A stretch of DNA of 47,651 nt, from positions 1 through 47,651 of the forward strand of contig WFQE01000314.1 of assembly GCA_015487165.1 (NCBI GenBank), written 5' to 3'. Below, piece after piece: positions 26,174 through 35,640 of this stretch. Within the stretch, counting starts at the first letter, position 1, and each line of letters begins with the position of its first letter. Position numbers and translations under genes: made by a program. Under the pieces are notes generated by a model. That model searched no databases. It saw only the letters and a list, made by a program, of their open reading frames with translations, and was not told the DNA's origin. The DNA comes from Paracoccaceae bacterium. GTDB lineage: Bacteria; Pseudomonadota; Alphaproteobacteria; Rhodobacterales; Rhodobacteraceae.

Positions 26174-27475
26174 TCAGCCCGGCACAACCTCGCGCCCGTT
26201 CACCCAGACTGCCCGCACCGCGCGGTCGTCACCCATCATGATGGTGGGAAACAGCGCCTCCCAGAAATCATCGGCGCGTGCCACCCGCTGCGCGATCGCC
26301 GGTGTCGAGGCCAGGTCGATCACCACAAGATCGGCCTCCATGCCCGGTGCGATATTGCCGATATGGTCCTGCATATGCATGGCCCGCGCGCTGCCGGCTG
26401 TTGCCAGCCACCACAGCTGGGCCGGATGCAGGGCGGTGCCGCGCAGCTGGCCGATCTCATAGGCCGCGGCCATGGTGCGCAGCATCGAAAAGCTGGATCC
26501 GCCGCCCGTGTCGGTGGCCAACCCCACCACCTGGCCCTCGGCCTTGAGCCCGGCCATGTCGAACAGGCCCGAGCCGATGAAGGTGTTCGATGTCGGGCAA
26601 TGCACCAGCGCCGCACCGCTTTCGCGCAGGCGGTCGCGCTCGCGTGCCTCCAGATGGATCGCATGGCCGAACAGGGCACGTTCGCCGATCAGGCCGAAAC
26701 GTTCATAGGTGTCCAGATAGTCACGCGCTTCGGGGAACAGTTCGCGCACCCATTCGATTTCGGGGATCTGTTCCGACAGATGCGTCTGCATCAGGCAGTC
26801 GGGATGTTCTGCCCACAGCGCCCCGAGCGCCTGCAACTGCTCGGGCGTCGAGGTGGGCGAAAACCGCGGCGTGATCGCATAGGTCAGCCGCGCCTTCCCG
26901 TGCCAGCGCTCGATCAATGCCTTGCTGTCGTCATAGGCGCTGCGTGCATCATCGCGAAGCCCCTCGGGCCCGTTGCGGTCCATGCAGGTCTTGCCGGCGG
27001 CCACACGCATCCCCCGCGCCAGGGCAGCCTCGAAAAACGCATTGACACTGGGCGGGTGAATGGTGGCAAAGCTGCACATGCTGGTGGTGCCGTTTGCCAG
27101 CGCCAGGTCGAAATAGGTCTGCGCGATCTGCGCCGCCACATCCGGGTCGGCAAAGCGCATTTCCTCGGGGAAGGTATAGGTATTCAGCCAGTCGATCAGC
27201 TGCTTGCCCCAGCTGGCGATGATGCCGGTCTGGGGGTAATGCACATGGGCATCGACAAAACCGGCGCTGATCAGGGCATTGCCGTAATTGACGACCTGTG
27301 CCTGCGGGTGGGCCGCGCGCAGCCTGTCTGCTGGTCCGACGTCGTGGATGACTCCCTTGTGGATCAGGATCGCGCCACGTCGTTCATGTCTGGCGGCCTC
27401 GGTCGCGGGAGTGTCGAACGGGTCACTGGCAAAGCCGATAACCTGCCCCAGTAAAAGTTTGCCGAAATCGTCCAT
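26174..27475 (-). CDS. guaD: Guanine deaminase
   Basis: This 433-aa enzyme deaminates guanine to xanthine. Zinc ligands and substrate motifs match the family: GFVDAHVHYPQTGIIASWG, NTYTFPEEMRF, MQTHLSEQIPEI, FGHAIHLEARE, CPTSNTFIGSGLF and GLATDTGGGSSFSML. The start at 27475 is the ATG that opens the conserved domain; the open frame upstream to 27577 is not family-like. It converges on 8-oxoguanine deaminase and is divergent from mgtE. Xanthine oxidation genes are not in the window. Confidence 0.94.
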   Translation of the reverse strand: MDDFGKLLLGQVIGFASDPFDTPATEAARHERRGAILIHKGVIHDVGPADRLRAAHPQAQVVNYGNALISAGFVDAHVHYPQTGIIASWGKQLIDWLNTYTFPEEMRFADPDVAAQIAQTYFDLALANGTTSMCSFATIHPPSVNAFFEAALARGMRVAAGKTCMDRNGPEGLRDDARSAYDDSKALIERWHGKARLTYAITPRFSPTSTPEQLQALGALWAEHPDCLMQTHLSEQIPEIEWVRELFPEARDYLDTYERFGLIGERALFGHAIHLEARERDRLRESGAALVHCPTSNTFIGSGLFDMAGLKAEGQVVGLATDTGGGSSFSMLRTMAAAYEIGQLRGTALHPAQLWWLATAGSARAMHMQDHIGNIAPGMEADLVVIDLASTPAIAQRVARADDFWEALFPTIMMGDDRAVRAVWVNGREVVPG

Positions 27476-27506
27476 ACTGACTTGACCCCCCGTTTGCCGA
27501 CCCCCA

Positions 27507-27535
27507 GCTATAGGGCCTTGTGCGATACGGGTAAA
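27507..27535 (-). promoter_or_regulatory. Candidate guaD promoter
   Basis: On the minus strand, TTTACC (27530-27535) and TATAGC (27507-27512) are separated by exactly 17 nt, a sigma70-like arrangement with four of six matches to each box. It lies 32 bp upstream of the guaD start. Such matches arise by chance, so this is tentative. Confidence 0.3.
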
Positions 27536-27630
27536 GCGGGGGCATCCGGGGAATCGCTGCGGAAAACACCCTGTCACTTGTGTAATGCTTGGGCTACATT
27601 GCCGCCAAAGACCGGGGGAAGGCGCCTTTC

Positions 27631-29013
27631 ATGTATGATCTGAATATCGAGCAGCAGGAAAGCGGCGAAAACGCCTATGTTCTGGATTCCTCGATGGTCG
27701 AGGAAATCCTTGATGTGGTCGAGCGTGGCGATCGTGCGCGGTTGCTTGAGCTGCTTGAGCCGCTCCATGCCGCCGATATTGCCGACCTTCTTGAACAGAT
27801 CAGCAGCGGCGAGCGGCGCGCATTGTTGCGGCTCTGGGCGCGCGATCTTGACGGCGAGGTGCTTTCGGAACTGTCCGAAGGTGTGCGCGACGAGGTCATC
27901 GACCTGTTGCCCGACGAGGTGCTGGCCGACGCGGTGCGCGACCTGGAAACCGACGATGTCGTGGACATCATCGAGGATCTGGAGGAACCCCAGCAGGAGG
28001 TCGTTCTTGACGCGCTGGAAGATGCCGACCGTCTGGCCGTCGAGCAGGCCCTGCAATACCCCGAGGAAACCGCCGGCCGCCTCATGCAGCGCGAGGTGGT
28101 TCTGGCCCCCGAACACTGGACCGTCGGCCAGGCCATCGACTGGCTGCGCGAGGCCGAGGACCTGCCCGAACAGTTCTATCATGTGGTGGTGGTCGATCCG
28201 CGCATGCACCCGGTGGGGCAGGTGTCGCTGGGGCGCCTGATGGCCTCGAAACGCGACGTGCCGCTGACCGAGATCATGGACGAGGATTTCATCAAGATCC
28301 CCGTCCTGCAAAGCGAAGAAGACGTCGCCTATGCTTTCAACCAGTATCACATGGTATCCGCGCCGGTGGTGGACGCCGATGATCGTCTGGTCGGTGTCAT
28401 CACCATCGACGATGCCATGTCCGTGCTGGAAGAACATGCCGAAGAAGACATCATGCGCCTTGCCGGTCTGGGCGACGAAAGCCTGACCGACCGCGTGATT
28501 TCGATCACCCGCCAGCGTTTTCCATGGCTGGCGGTGAACCTTGTGACGGCGATCCTTGCCTCGCTGGTGATTGCCCAGTTCGAGGACACCATTCAGGCAG
28601 TGGTGGCGCTGGCCGTGCTGATGCCGATCGTTGCCTCGATGGGGGGCAATGCGGGCACGCAAAGCCTGACGGTTGCCGTGCGCGCGCTTGCTACCAAGGA
28701 CCTGACCGGCTCGAACGTCTGGCGGGTCATCCGGCGCGAGGCGCTGGTCGGCCTGTTCAACGGGATCATCTTTGCGCTGATCATCGGGCTGATCGGCTAT
28801 TTGTGGTTCGACGATGCCATGCTGGGTGTCGTGCTGGGCCTTGCAATGATCGCCAACCTGTTCGTGGCCGGACTGGCAGGGATACTCATTCCGATCTGGC
28901 TTGAGAAGCTGGGCGTCGATCCGGCGCTGGCCTCGGGGGTGTTCGTGACCACGGTGACCGATGTTCTGGGCTTTTTCGCCTTCCTGGGCCTGGCGGGCTG
29001 GCTACTGCTGTAG
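27631..29013 (+). CDS. mgtE: Magnesium transporter MgtE
   Basis: This 460-aa protein has the MgtE layout: an N-terminal superhelical domain rich in Asp/Glu (about residues 20-145), a CBS pair (about 150-275) that senses intracellular Mg2+, and five transmembrane helices (about 295-460). The pore region contains MPIVASMGGNAGTQSLTV, with the conserved Asn-Ala-Gly-Thr-Gln. Mg2+ uptake through the inner membrane is the expected role. ATG 27631 is preceded by a purine-rich GGGGAAGG stretch. A TTG at 27589 is in frame but not needed. A hairpin separates it from convergent yciB. Confidence 0.95.
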   Translation: MYDLNIEQQESGENAYVLDSSMVEEILDVVERGDRARLLELLEPLHAADIADLLEQISSGERRALLRLWARDLDGEVLSELSEGVRDEVIDLLPDEVLADAVRDLETDDVVDIIEDLEEPQQEVVLDALEDADRLAVEQALQYPEETAGRLMQREVVLAPEHWTVGQAIDWLREAEDLPEQFYHVVVVDPRMHPVGQVSLGRLMASKRDVPLTEIMDEDFIKIPVLQSEEDVAYAFNQYHMVSAPVVDADDRLVGVITIDDAMSVLEEHAEEDIMRLAGLGDESLTDRVISITRQRFPWLAVNLVTAILASLVIAQFEDTIQAVVALAVLMPIVASMGGNAGTQSLTVAVRALATKDLTGSNVWRVIRREALVGLFNGIIFALIIGLIGYLWFDDAMLGVVLGLAMIANLFVAGLAGILIPIWLEKLGVDPALASGVFVTTVTDVLGFFAFLGLAGWLLL

Positions 29014-29018
29014 GGGCC

Positions 29019-29050
29019 AGGGCGGCCATCCGGTTGGCCGGGATAGCCCT
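29019..29050. terminator. Hairpin between convergent mgtE and yciB
   Basis: AGGGC (29019-29023) pairs with GCCCT (29046-29050), and an inner GGCCA pairs with TGGCC, giving a stem-loop that fills the 37-bp gap between the two stop codons. It lacks T-runs, but its position suits a bidirectional terminator. Confidence 0.5.
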
Positions 29051-29680
29051 CTAACCGTTATCCGTATCCTGCTGTTCCGCCTGCGGATCGGCAAAGCGCT
29101 GGAACAGGCGCATCTGGGCCATGAAGAACAGGAAGGTGGCGGCCGGCAGGCCGAAGGTCTTGAAGCTGACCCAGGCATCGGTGGACATGCTGCGCCAGAT
29201 GAATTCGTTGGCAATGGCAAGTGCAGCAAAGAACAGCATCATGCGCCTGGTAAAGATCATCCAGCCCTCGGGTTTCAGCGGCATGGCCTCTTCCATCAGA
29301 TATTGCAGGTAGGATTCACCGCGCAACAGGCCAAAGCCAAGGATGCCGGCAAACATCACATACAGGATCGTCGGCTTCATCTTGAAAAAGCTGTCATCGT
29401 TGAACCAGATCCCCAGCCCCCCGAATACGACAACCAGAATCGCGGTCATCAGCTGCATGCGCGACAGCTTGCCCGTCTTCCACCACAGGATCGCGGTTGC
29501 CAGCAGCATCACCGGGATGAAGATCGCCGTGGCGACGATAAAGCCCTGATAGGATGTGCCGAGGATTTCAAAACTCTGGTCCTTGATCCGGGAATAAAGG
29601 ATGAAGAACAGGATGATCGGCCCCAACTCGAGGGACAGCTTCAGGCGGGTAGAGATCTTGTTTTGCGGTTTCATGGCCAT
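29051..29680 (-). CDS. yciB: YciB/IspZ inner membrane protein
   Basis: This 209-aa protein belongs to the IspZ/YciB (septation protein A) family. It has about five to six transmembrane segments; LELGPIILFFILYSR near the start and FFKMKPTILYVMFAGILG in the middle are family signatures, as is ANEFIWRSMSTDAWVSFKTF. YciB contributes to cell-envelope integrity and interacts with elongation and division proteins in enterics. The start at 29680 lies 3 nt after the stop of the EamA gene. A second ATG two codons on (29674) is also possible. It is last in a ftsY-eamA-yciB run. Confidence 0.92.
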   Translation of the reverse strand: MAMKPQNKISTRLKLSLELGPIILFFILYSRIKDQSFEILGTSYQGFIVATAIFIPVMLLATAILWWKTGKLSRMQLMTAILVVVFGGLGIWFNDDSFFKMKPTILYVMFAGILGFGLLRGESYLQYLMEEAMPLKPEGWMIFTRRMMLFFAALAIANEFIWRSMSTDAWVSFKTFGLPAATFLFFMAQMRLFQRFADPQAEQQDTDNG

Positions 29681-29683
29681 CCC

Positions 29684-30595
29684 CTAACCGGCTTTGGCGC
29701 CGAATTCCACCAGAACCGCACCGAGCGCGATCAAAGCCATGAGAGCGGTGCGTCGCGGCCCCACGGTTTCCTTGAGGAACAGCCAGCCGATGAGAGCGGC
29801 AAACAGGGTGGATGTTTCACGCAGCACGGCCGCCTCGCCTACCTTGTCAAGCCGGGTTGCCAGCATGATCGCGCCAAAGCTGAGAAAGGCAATCAGCCCG
29901 CCCGAGACCCCGCGCAGGGCCAGCGGGGCCAGCGGCGGGGTCGTGTGCATCCGGCGCCAGCGCCACAGCGCAATGACCGGCATCGATACTCCATCGACCA
30001 GAAAGAACCATGCCAGAAATGTGAACGGATCGGCGGTCGCGCGGATGCCATAGGCGTCATAGGTGGTATAGGTGGCGGTCAGGATCCCGGTCAGGAAGGC
30101 CAGCACCAGCGCGCCCTGCATCCGCCGCAACCCGCCGGCCGCGCGTGACAGGTTATAGGCTGCAAGGCCGAATATGCCCGAGGTCAGGGTCAGCACGCCG
30201 ATCCACTGAACAAGGGTGAATTTTTCGCCAAAGACCGCCCCTGCGGCAACCACGGTGACAAGCGGGCTCATCCCGCGCACGACCGGATAGACGACGGTGT
30301 AGTCGCCGCGCGTATAGGCGGCGGCCTGCAACAGTTTATAGACCGTGTGGATGACCCAGGCCCCGGCGAGGATCGGCCACATGAAGGGTTCGGGCCAGGG
30401 GACGGCGAACAGGGCCAGAGGGGCCGCCATCAGGCCATAGGAAAGGTCGATTGCCCCGCGCGACATCCAGGGGTCGTGCCGCCCCTTTTGCAGCGCGCCA
30501 AAGATCGAATGCAGCACCGCTGCCGAAAGGGCCAGTATGAGGGCCAGCAGACGCCCGTCGGCCGTGCCTTCGATTCCGATCAGCCAGTCGGACAT
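29684..30595 (-). CDS. EamA-family (DMT superfamily) transporter
   Basis: This 303-aa protein has about ten hydrophobic segments in two EamA repeats. Segments such as YTVVYPVVRGMSPLVTVVAAG and VGEAAVLRETSTLFAALIGWLFLKETVG match DMT transporters of the EamA group. Substrate unknown. It lies between ftsY and yciB on the same strand, 3 nt from yciB; a half copy of the palindromic repeat occupies the gap to ftsY. Confidence 0.85.
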   Translation of the reverse strand: MSDWLIGIEGTADGRLLALILALSAAVLHSIFGALQKGRHDPWMSRGAIDLSYGLMAAPLALFAVPWPEPFMWPILAGAWVIHTVYKLLQAAAYTRGDYTVVYPVVRGMSPLVTVVAAGAVFGEKFTLVQWIGVLTLTSGIFGLAAYNLSRAAGGLRRMQGALVLAFLTGILTATYTTYDAYGIRATADPFTFLAWFFLVDGVSMPVIALWRWRRMHTTPPLAPLALRGVSGGLIAFLSFGAIMLATRLDKVGEAAVLRETSTLFAALIGWLFLKETVGPRRTALMALIALGAVLVEFGAKAG

Positions 30596-30602
30596 GCGTG
30601 CA

Positions 30603-30655
30603 GGCCGGGGGCTGCGCGCCCCCGGCCCCCCCGGAGTATTTGGGCAAAGAAGAAG
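30603..30655. repeat. Palindromic intergenic repeat, half copy
   Basis: A perfect 10-bp stem (GGCCGGGGGC at 30603-30612, GCCCCCGGCC at 30618-30627, loop TGCGC) is followed by GAGTATTTGGGCAAAGAAGAAG (30634-30655, written here only as its conserved arm). This equals the right arm of the full copies at 3546 and 10671; the other arm is missing. It fills the gap between ftsY and the EamA gene, where its hairpin could act as a terminator for ftsY. Confidence 0.75.
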
Positions 30656-30662
30656 AGGGGTG

Positions 30663-31724
30663 TCACGTTTCGAGCCCCGTCAGCGCGGCGGCAAATTCCC
30701 TGGGATCAAAAGGCGCAAGGTCGTCGATCTGTTCGCCAACGCCAATGGCGTGGATGGGCAGGCCGAAGCGATCGGCCAGCGCCACCAGCACGCCACCCTT
30801 GGCGGTGCCGTCGAGCTTGGTCATGACAAGGCCGGTGACATCGGCCACCTGTTGGAAGATTTCGACCTGGCTGAGGGCGTTCTGGCCGGTTGTGGCATCG
30901 AGGACCAAGAGCGTGTTGTGAGGGGCGGTTTCGTCCTTTTTGCGGATGACGCGCACGATCTTGGCCAGTTCTTCCATCAGATCGGTGCGGTTTTGCAGAC
31001 GTCCGGCGGTGTCGATCAGCAGCAGGTCGACGCCCTCGGCCTCGGCGCGGGTCATGGCGTCGAATGCCAGGCTGGCGGGGTCAGACCCTTCCGGGGCTGT
31101 CATTACCGGCACACCGGCGCGTTCGCCCCAGACCTGAAGCTGTTCGACAGCGGCTGCGCGAAAGGTGTCGCCTGCGGCGATGATCACCGATTTTCCGGCG
31201 TCCACGAACTGGCTGGCCAGCTTGCCGATGGTCGTGGTCTTGCCCGACCCGTTGACGCCGACCACCAGCACCACCTGCGGGCGCTTGGAATACAGCGGCA
31301 TGGGCTTGGCCACGGGTTCCATGATGCGGGCGATCTCGTCGGCCAGCAGGCGGCGAATTTCGTTCGCGTCCATCTTCTTGCCGAACCGGCCCTCGGCCAT
31401 GTTGGCGGTCACGCGCAGCGCAGTATCGACGCCCATATCGGCGGCAATCAGCAGTTCTTCGAGGCTTTCCAGCATGGCGTCGTCAAGGACGCGCTTCTTG
31501 CTTTCGGCGCTGTCGCGGCCCAGCAGGCGGCCAAAAACACCGCCTTTCTCCTGATCCGGGGCTTGTTCCGGGGCCTGTTCGGGCGGGGCGGTATCCTGCG
31601 GCGCGTCGGCGGTGCTGTCTGTTGGCTGATCGTCGGCGCCTTCCTCGACAATGGCCTCAAGCCCTTCGCCCAGCTTTGACGAGGATTTCAGCAACTTTTT
31701 CTTGAGTTTCGAAAAGAACGACAT
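30663..31724 (-). CDS. ftsY: Signal recognition particle receptor FtsY
   Basis: This 353-aa SRP GTPase docks SRP-ribosome complexes at the membrane. A basic N-terminal helix is followed by a short acidic, Pro/Gln-rich A domain (about residues 20-60), then the N domain and the G domain. GTPase motifs are [17 protein letters not shown] (P-loop, about 154-170), [22 protein letters not shown] and [11 protein letters not shown]. The start at 31724 follows a GAAAGG-type ribosome site and opens the basic amphipathic segment [13 protein letters not shown]; the frame upstream is not conserved. Confidence 0.96.
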   Translation of the reverse strand: MSFFSKLKKKLLKSSSKLGEGLEAIVEEGADDQPTDSTADAPQDTAPPEQAPEQAPDQEKGGVFGRLLGRDSAESKKRVLDDAMLESLEELLIAADMGVDTALRVTANMAEGRFGKKMDANEIRRLLADEIARIMEPVAKPMPLYSKRPQVVLVVGVNGSGKTTTIGKLASQFVDAGKSVIIAAGDTFRAAAVEQLQVWGERAGVPVMTAPEGSDPASLAFDAMTRAEAEGVDLLLIDTAGRLQNRTDLMEELAKIVRVIRKKDETAPHNTLLVLDATTGQNALSQVEIFQQVADVTGLVMTKLDGTAKGGVLVALADRFGLPIHAIGVGEQIDDLAPFDPREFAAALTGLET

Positions 31725-31762
31725 GTCTGCCCTTTCACCGAAGGCGGGGTTTTCCTTCAAGT

Positions 31763-31778
31763 AAAGCCTGCCGCAGGC
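31763..31778 (-). terminator. Short hairpin after ppx
   Basis: On the minus strand, GCCTG-CGG-CAGGC (31778-31766) is followed by TTT (31765-31763), a short terminator-like hairpin 25 bp past the ppx stop and upstream of ftsY. The stem is only 5 bp, so support is weak. Confidence 0.35.
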
Positions 31779-31802
31779 AAGTGGAAGGGGCAAGAGGGTG
31801 AA

Positions 31803-33335
31803 TTATTCGACCGTCAGCCTTGTCGTCACGTCCAGCGAACGGGCCAGCGATTCAAAGCGTGTGATGACCACCTCTCCGAACAGGTCGCGCGAGTGGGGCG
31901 TCAGGATCAGCTCCAGTACGCGGGCCTCGCGGTCAAGCCGGAGCTTGCCCATCATCTTGGGCGATGCGCCGGTCAGCATGGCGCCAAAGCGCATGGCGCG
32001 GCCAAGCATGCGGGCCTCGGCCTGTTCCTTTTCCGACAAAAGCCCCAGAACGTCATCAAAGGGCGAGGCGTGACTGGCGTTCTTGTAGCGATACAGCAGT
32101 GCCATGCCCAGAAATACGCGGCCGGCGTGATCGAGCCCGCCCAGATTGGCGCGGGTCGCGTTGTCGAAACAGACTTCGGCCCGGTAATCGGGATGCGCGC
32201 GCCAGGTCACGTCATGCAGCAGGCAGGCGGCGTGGGCGAGGCGTTTCTTCCGCTTTCCCATGCCCTTGAACAGGGGCGACAGGAAGTGGAACAGGGTCTT
32301 GCCGAAACCCGGTGTGCGGGCCGAAGCGCGTTCCATATGCAGGCAGGCCTCGATCAGCGGGTCGCGCTTGCGCAGCGATTCCGGCATCTGCTCATACAGC
32401 AGCCCCTCGCGGATACCATAGGCAGAGGCGGCGATCTGTTTGGGTTGAAAGCGGGTGATCAGCTCGACCAGAACTTCGGCGGCGACAGGGACAAGGCGCA
32501 TCCGTGCCAATGAGCTGCCCGTCAGCTTGCGCAGATCGGCCACCGGCTGCGCGGTGATCCAGCGCGCGGTTTCGAGCAGTTCCGCCGGTTTCATGGCGTA
32601 TTCATGCAGCACCTTCAGCGGGTAGTTGCGGCGTTCCATGTCGATGCGGGCGATGGCGCGCCAGGAGCCGCCAACCAGAAACAGGCGTTTGTAATTGTCG
32701 GAAAACCGGCTTCGCAGATCGCTCACACGCGCGGCGATTTCCTGTTCCATCGTGGCGTCGGCGGCATATGGGGCCAGTTTCAGCGGGCCAAGGGGGGATG
32801 TTTCGCAGCGCCCCACCTTGCCACGGGAAATTTCGGCAAGCTCCATGGACGACCCGCCGATGTCGCACATCAGCCCCCGCGCGCCGGGCCAGCCCAGCAA
32901 CACGCCCTGCGCGGAAAGGCGGGCCTCTTCCTCACCGGTTGCGACGACCAGATCCAGGCCAGTTTCGGCCTTGACCTCGGCGCAGAAATCCGGCCCGTCG
33001 CGGGCCTCGCGCACCGCTGCCGTGGCAACGCTGTAAAGGGGGGCGGCGCCCATACCCTCGGCCAGCAGGACAAACCGCTTCAGCGCGGCCAGCGCCCGCC
33101 TGCGCCCCTCGGGGTTGAGATATCCGGTCTGCGCCACACCGGCCCCCAGCGCGCACAAGATCTTTTCGTTGAAGAAATAGGCAGGCGAGCGCGCGGCGCC
33201 ATCAAACACCACCAGCCGGACCGAGTTCGACCCGACATCGACCACGCCAAGGCGTTCAAGCCGGCGTTTTGCCGAATACTGGAACAGCGGCAGATCAAGA
33301 GAGCCGGGGTGTAACTGTTCTTCTGGCTTGCTCAC
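31803..33335 (-). CDS. ppx: Exopolyphosphatase, Ppx/GppA family
   Basis: This 510-aa enzyme removes terminal phosphates from polyphosphate (or pppGpp). The actin-like phosphatase core shows GVVDVGSNSVRLVVFDG (about 29-45) and MCDIGGSSMELAEI. The C-terminal half has HD-type features, for example RLAHAACLLHDVTWRAHPDY. The start is uncertain: GTG 33335 begins SKPEEQLHPG with little sequence before the core, while GTG 33425 would abut the ppk stop and add 30 residues. It lies directly downstream of ppk on the same strand, so synthesis and breakdown of polyphosphate are likely co-expressed. Confidence 0.93.
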   Translation of the reverse strand: MSKPEEQLHPGSLDLPLFQYSAKRRLERLGVVDVGSNSVRLVVFDGAARSPAYFFNEKILCALGAGVAQTGYLNPEGRRRALAALKRFVLLAEGMGAAPLYSVATAAVREARDGPDFCAEVKAETGLDLVVATGEEEARLSAQGVLLGWPGARGLMCDIGGSSMELAEISRGKVGRCETSPLGPLKLAPYAADATMEQEIAARVSDLRSRFSDNYKRLFLVGGSWRAIARIDMERRNYPLKVLHEYAMKPAELLETARWITAQPVADLRKLTGSSLARMRLVPVAAEVLVELITRFQPKQIAASAYGIREGLLYEQMPESLRKRDPLIEACLHMERASARTPGFGKTLFHFLSPLFKGMGKRKKRLAHAACLLHDVTWRAHPDYRAEVCFDNATRANLGGLDHAGRVFLGMALLYRYKNASHASPFDDVLGLLSEKEQAEARMLGRAMRFGAMLTGASPKMMGKLRLDREARVLELILTPHSRDLFGEVVITRFESLARSLDVTTRLTVE

Positions 33336-33427
33336 GGATGGTCTGCCTTGTGTCTGAAGGTCGGACGCATCAGAGCATAAGCACAAAACCGGGGGCGAGG
33401 AAGCCGCCAGTTTGTCCCGCTGCACAT

Positions 33428-35605
33428 TCAGTCGCGCGCATGGGTCAACTCGGGCACATCCTTGGCGCCGACCGAACCGCGCCCCGACAGGGACGGGTTT
33501 TCCATGAAGAAACGGTGGCAGTTGAACAGGTGTTCGTCGGCCTCGGCCTTGTGGCGCTGGTAGCTGCCGTCGGGTTGCAGAACCCAGCTTTGGGCCTGGT
33601 CATAAAGATTGGCGGCCATGATCTGGCTCATGACCTGGGCATGAACCGTCTTGTTGGTGATTTCGACCAGCGTCTCGACCCGACGCTTGAGGTTGCGGCC
33701 CATCCAGTCGGCCGAGGAAATGAACACCCGCGCCTTTTTGCTGGGCAGGCCACGGCCATTGCCGAAACACACGATGCGAGAATGTTCCAGAAACCGCCCG
33801 ACGATGGATTTGACGCGGATGTTATCCGAAAGCCCCTTGATGCCGGGGCGCAGCCCGCAGATGCCGCGCACGACAAGGCTGATCTTCACGCCTTCGCTTG
33901 ATGCGCGATACAGCGCATCGATCACGTCGCTTTCGATCAGCGCATTCATCTTGGCCCAAATTTCGGCCGCACGCCCGGCGCGTGCGTGTTCGATTTCGGC
34001 GTCGATCAGGCCCAGCAGGCGGTCTTTCAGGTTCAGCGGCGAAATCGCCAGGTTTTCCAGGCCCTCGGGCTTGGCGTAGCCGGAAACATAGTTGAACACC
34101 TTGGTGGCATCGCGGCCAAGCGCGGCGTCACAGGTAAACAGCGACAGATCAGTATAGATGCGGGCAGTGATCGGGTGGTAGTTGCCGGTGCCAAAATGGG
34201 TATAGGTCACCAGACGCCCGCCTTCGCGCCGCACCACGGTGCTGATCTTGGCGTGGGTTTTCCAGTCGAGAAAGCCATAGACGACATGCGCCCCCGCGCG
34301 TTCCAGCCGGCGGGCCTGCCGGATATTGGCGGCCTCGTCAAAGCGCGCCTTCAGTTCGATCAGGGCGGTGACCGATTTGCCCTCTTCCGCGGCCTCGCAC
34401 AGGGCGGCGACGATCGGGGATTCGTTGGATGTGCGATAGAGCGTCTGCTTGATGGCCAGCACATCGGGATCCTGCGCCGCCTGTTTCAGGAACCGAATCA
34501 CCATGTCAAAGGTTTCATAGGGGTGGTGCAGCAGCATGTCCTTTTGCCGGATGGCGGCAAAGATGTCGCCGTCGTAATCCTGTACACGTTCGGGGATGCG
34601 GGGGGTGAATTGCGGCCACAGAAGATCGGGGCGGCTGTCGAGGACCAGTTCCTTGAGGTCGGATATGCCGACCATGCCCTTCATCTCGATCACTTCGTCA
34701 TCCGAAATTTGCAGCGACTCCATGATCAGCCGGCGCAGCGATTTGGGCGCGCTGCCCGAAAGCGACAGACGGATCACCTCGCCCCTGCGGCGGCGCTTGA
34801 GGGCGGTTTCGAATTCGCGCACAAGGTCTTCGGCTTCTTCTTCGACCTCGAGATCGCTGTCGCGCAGGATGCGAAACGCGCAGTTGCCCTTGATTTCATA
34901 TCCTGGAAACAACGAGCCGATATTGTTGAGCAACAGCTCTTCCAGCGGCAGAAAGCGCAGCTGGCCGGTTTCGCTGTCGGGAAGGCGGACGAAACGGTCA
35001 ATCTGATGGGGTATCGGCAAGAGGGCGTTCAGGCTGCGCCCGTCCTTCTTGCGCGAAAGCTCCAGCGCCAGCGAAAGCCCCCCATGCGGGATAAAGGGAA
35101 ACGGGTGTGCCGGGTCGATGGCCAGCGGGGTGAGCACCGGAAAGACGCTGTTCAGGAACACATCATCAAGAACCTTGCAGTCGCTTTCATCCAGATCCTT
35201 GCGGGTCAGGAGCGAAATCCCCTTTTGCTCCATCTGTTCCTTGAGGTCGTTCCAGACTTGCTGCTGCTGTTGCATCAGCTTGCGGGCGTTCGCGTCGATC
35301 AGGACCAGCTGTTCGGCAGGTGTAAGGCCGTCGGCTGCGGGTCGGGTAACACCGCTGCGTTTGAGCTCGCGCAGGCCAGCCACGCGGACCGAGTAGAATT
35401 CATCGAGGTTGGCCGCCGAAATCGACAGGAAGCGCACCCGCTCCAGCAGCGGGACCTGGGGGTTTTCCGCCTCTTCCAGCACACGCCAGTTGAAGGCCAG
35501 CCAGGACAGTTCGCGGTTGAAGAATCGCTTGGGCCCCGAAAGGTCAAGTTCAGGAAACTCGACGGGCGCCTCGAATGGCGCATGAAGGAAATCGGCGTTG
35601 GTCAC
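33428..35605 (-). CDS. ppk: Polyphosphate kinase (PPK1)
   Basis: This 725-aa enzyme makes inorganic polyphosphate reversibly from ATP. The N-terminal domain begins [20 protein letters not shown], the classic PPK1 start. The first phospholipase-D-like domain has [18 protein letters not shown] with a catalytic His, and the second [15 protein letters not shown] with the other conserved His. The start codon is GTG 35605, chosen because it is the only start before the conserved segment without running into hdaA. The order hdaA-ppk-ppx is conserved in many Rhodobacteraceae. Confidence 0.96.
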   Translation of the reverse strand: MTNADFLHAPFEAPVEFPELDLSGPKRFFNRELSWLAFNWRVLEEAENPQVPLLERVRFLSISAANLDEFYSVRVAGLRELKRSGVTRPAADGLTPAEQLVLIDANARKLMQQQQQVWNDLKEQMEQKGISLLTRKDLDESDCKVLDDVFLNSVFPVLTPLAIDPAHPFPFIPHGGLSLALELSRKKDGRSLNALLPIPHQIDRFVRLPDSETGQLRFLPLEELLLNNIGSLFPGYEIKGNCAFRILRDSDLEVEEEAEDLVREFETALKRRRRGEVIRLSLSGSAPKSLRRLIMESLQISDDEVIEMKGMVGISDLKELVLDSRPDLLWPQFTPRIPERVQDYDGDIFAAIRQKDMLLHHPYETFDMVIRFLKQAAQDPDVLAIKQTLYRTSNESPIVAALCEAAEEGKSVTALIELKARFDEAANIRQARRLERAGAHVVYGFLDWKTHAKISTVVRREGGRLVTYTHFGTGNYHPITARIYTDLSLFTCDAALGRDATKVFNYVSGYAKPEGLENLAISPLNLKDRLLGLIDAEIEHARAGRAAEIWAKMNALIESDVIDALYRASSEGVKISLVVRGICGLRPGIKGLSDNIRVKSIVGRFLEHSRIVCFGNGRGLPSKKARVFISSADWMGRNLKRRVETLVEITNKTVHAQVMSQIMAANLYDQAQSWVLQPDGSYQRHKAEADEHLFNCHRFFMENPSLSGRGSVGAKDVPELTHARD

Positions 35606-35640
35606 TGGGATATGCGCTTTGTTCGGGAATATCCCGCCCC

